A stretch of DNA of 64,000 nt from JAUCQB01 sp964586235 (lineage in GTDB: Bacteria > Planctomycetota > Phycisphaerae > UBA1845 > PWPN01). Below the pieces are notes generated by a model. The model was not told where the DNA came from, ran no database searches, and saw only the letters and a list, made by a program, of their open reading frames with translations. The stretch spans positions 18,258-82,257 of the forward strand of contig CAZPIO010000017.1 in the NCBI GenBank assembly GCA_964586235.1, in the 5' to 3' direction. The position numbers were made by a program, and so were the translations under genes. Positions 63,116 to 64,000 of this stretch are shown here, in pieces. Numbering within the stretch: the first letter of the stretch is position 1; each line of letters opens with the position of its first letter.

Positions 63116-63240
63116 ATCACGAAAACACGAAAGCATCAAAACACGAAGAAAGCAAACGAGGATTCAGCCTGGATCGCCCCCCGGCGGGACAGCGGTTGCG
63201 CGGCTTTTTTCGTGTTTTCCTTCTTTCGTGTTTTCGTGAT
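63116..63240. repeat. Palindromic repeat ATCACGAAAACACGAAAG ... inverted
   Basis: Two 18-bp perfect inverted arms lie at 63116-63133 and 63223-63240, with further partial pairing inside (AACACGAAGAAAG against CTTTTTTCGTG). It could also serve as the terminator between the zinc-ribbon genes and the convergent clpS. Confidence 0.85.
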
Positions 63241-63280
63241 GGATCTGTCAAGACGCGGGTGCCTCGCCTAGTGGGGCGGG

Positions 63281-63637
63281 CTATTCGGTATCCGGTGCCG
63301 GTTCGATGGTGGCCCGCATTGAGCCTTTGCAGCGCGTGAGCCGCCAGTCGGCCCCGTAGGCGTGGATCTGGTCGCGCTTCAACTCGGCGCGTTCCCTGGT
63401 GGTGGTATCAACAATCACCCGGCCGGTGGTGTCCACTTCGCGGGCCATCATGTACGCCTTGTTTTTGTTGTGGCCGAACAGCTTGCCCAGCATCTCGATG
63501 ACGTACTGGTAGGTGTGATCGTCGTCATCGAGGAGGACAACGTGATACGGCGGCTGACGGCGCGGGATGGGTTTGGCCGGCGTCTCGGCGGGCTTGGCCG
63601 GCGGTGTCGCGACGGCAACCTGATCGGATTCGGCCAT
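63281..63637 (-). CDS. clpS: ATP-dependent Clp protease adaptor ClpS
   Basis: The product has 118 residues. After a Pro/Ala-rich N-terminal extension of about 30 residues comes the ClpS core: PYHVVLLDDDDHTYQYVIEMLGKLFGHNKNKAYMMAREVDTTGRVIV, ending in a lesser conserved tail. ClpS delivers N-degron substrates to ClpAP/ClpCP. The family's DNNxT loop is DDDHT here. The ATG at 63637 is preferred over a start at 63670. No clp protease gene is adjacent. Confidence 0.9.
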   Translation of the reverse strand: MAESDQVAVATPPAKPAETPAKPIPRRQPPYHVVLLDDDDHTYQYVIEMLGKLFGHNKNKAYMMAREVDTTGRVIVDTTTRERAELKRDQIHAYGADWRLTRCKGSMRATIEPAPDTE

Positions 63638-63857
63638 GCGATTGCCCCCGTTTCTCAAGGCAAAACACATTCTAACGCCCGTTCACCCGGCCGCCAACAA
63701 GAGGGGTGCGTGACAAAATCGGCGGGGTATGCCGACCAGTCCAGAGTGACGGATCAACCCCCTTCAGGGGGTTTCCCCGCCGAGGGCGGGCTGATAGGCC
63801 GGCCGTTATACGGCCGGTTGGCGGCCGCCCGCGGCTTTTCTTCTTTCATGTGGTTGT

Positions 63858-63908
63858 AGCCCGTTTCAACGGGCTTACCCGAGGCGGAAAAGCCCGTTGA
63901 AACGGGCT
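63858..63908. repeat. Inverted pair of self-palindromic hairpins
   Basis: AGCCCGTTTCAACGGGCT (63858-63875) and AGCCCGTTGAAACGGGCT (63891-63908) are exact inverted copies, and each is itself a 7-bp hairpin. A further hairpin, CCAGTCGT-AAA-ACGACTGG, lies at 63949-63967. The region 63638-64000 holds these elements and no gene that can be supported. Confidence 0.85.
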
Positions 63909-64000
63909 CGAAGAGAGAAATGCACGAGAGGAATTACGCGACCATGAACCAGTCGTAAAACGACTGGCCTATTTGCCCTTCGGGAAAGACCGCTGAAGCG

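Overview
The window is a GC-rich bacterial chromosome segment, most likely from an anaerobic member of the Planctomycetota close to the Phycisphaerae. The grounds are: many secreted carbohydrate-active enzymes ending in a double EF-hand (dockerin-like) module with a D-x-D-x-D-V-D-x-x-D-F core; a PEP-CTERM protein; small membrane proteins ending in a CGYNLTGNVSG-x-CPECG zinc ribbon; and intergenic DNA full of palindromic repeats. The taxonomic call is inference. No rRNA, tRNA or CRISPR array was recognised.

Layout. 1-6.3 kb: a truncated PAS-PAS histidine kinase, a DUF393 protein, an ADP-ribosylglycohydrolase-like lipoprotein, a MITE-like element with a perfect 9-bp target duplication, and a large lipoprotein with a caspase-type (clan CD) His/Cys pair. 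6.6-20.9 kb: a carbonyl-branch Wood-Ljungdahl operon on the + strand, in the order homocysteine methyltransferase, CooC-1, core-MetE-like methyltransferase, CooC-2, CO dehydrogenase CooS, an AcsB-AcsD fusion, AcsC, the corrinoid reductive activator AcsV/RACo, and a small zinc-ribbon protein. Together they encode CO2 reduction to CO, acetyl-CoA assembly, nickel loading, corrinoid reactivation and probably methyl transfer to homocysteine. No acsE, fhs, folD or metF is in the window.

20.9-34.8 kb: a GH106-like rhamnosidase, a GntR/LacI hybrid regulator flanked by CATATATAC-type sites, a PEP-CTERM protein, a DUF5060/DUF4038 (apiosidase-like) enzyme, a large PKD protein, a secreted tandem nitrilase-fold protein and a sulfatase. 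35-39 kb: lysozyme-like protein, CorA and a POT peptide transporter. 39.5-53.8 kb (- strand): a beta-propeller/C39-peptidase protein, GH42-like, lactonase-Kelch, TIM-barrel hydrolase-like, GH28-like and GH78 proteins. The two glycan blocks together suggest rhamnogalacturonan (pectin) use. 54-59.2 kb: an RND efflux operon with its TetR regulator and a palindromic operator. 59.2-64 kb: a ClpP/NfeD-type secreted protein, four zinc-ribbon membrane proteins in a row, ClpS, and more palindromic repeats.

The most unusual feature is the repeat biology of the Wood-Ljungdahl operon. Every gene junction holds a palindromic ATGACGAA/TTCGTCAT element that often supplies the stop codon of the gene before it. 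Other palindromic elements sit in frame inside acsB, the acsB-acsD linker, acsC and acsV, where they are read as charged, low-complexity peptide. The A-cluster cysteine spacing of AcsB is nevertheless exactly as in the characterised enzyme, so these insertions appear to be tolerated.
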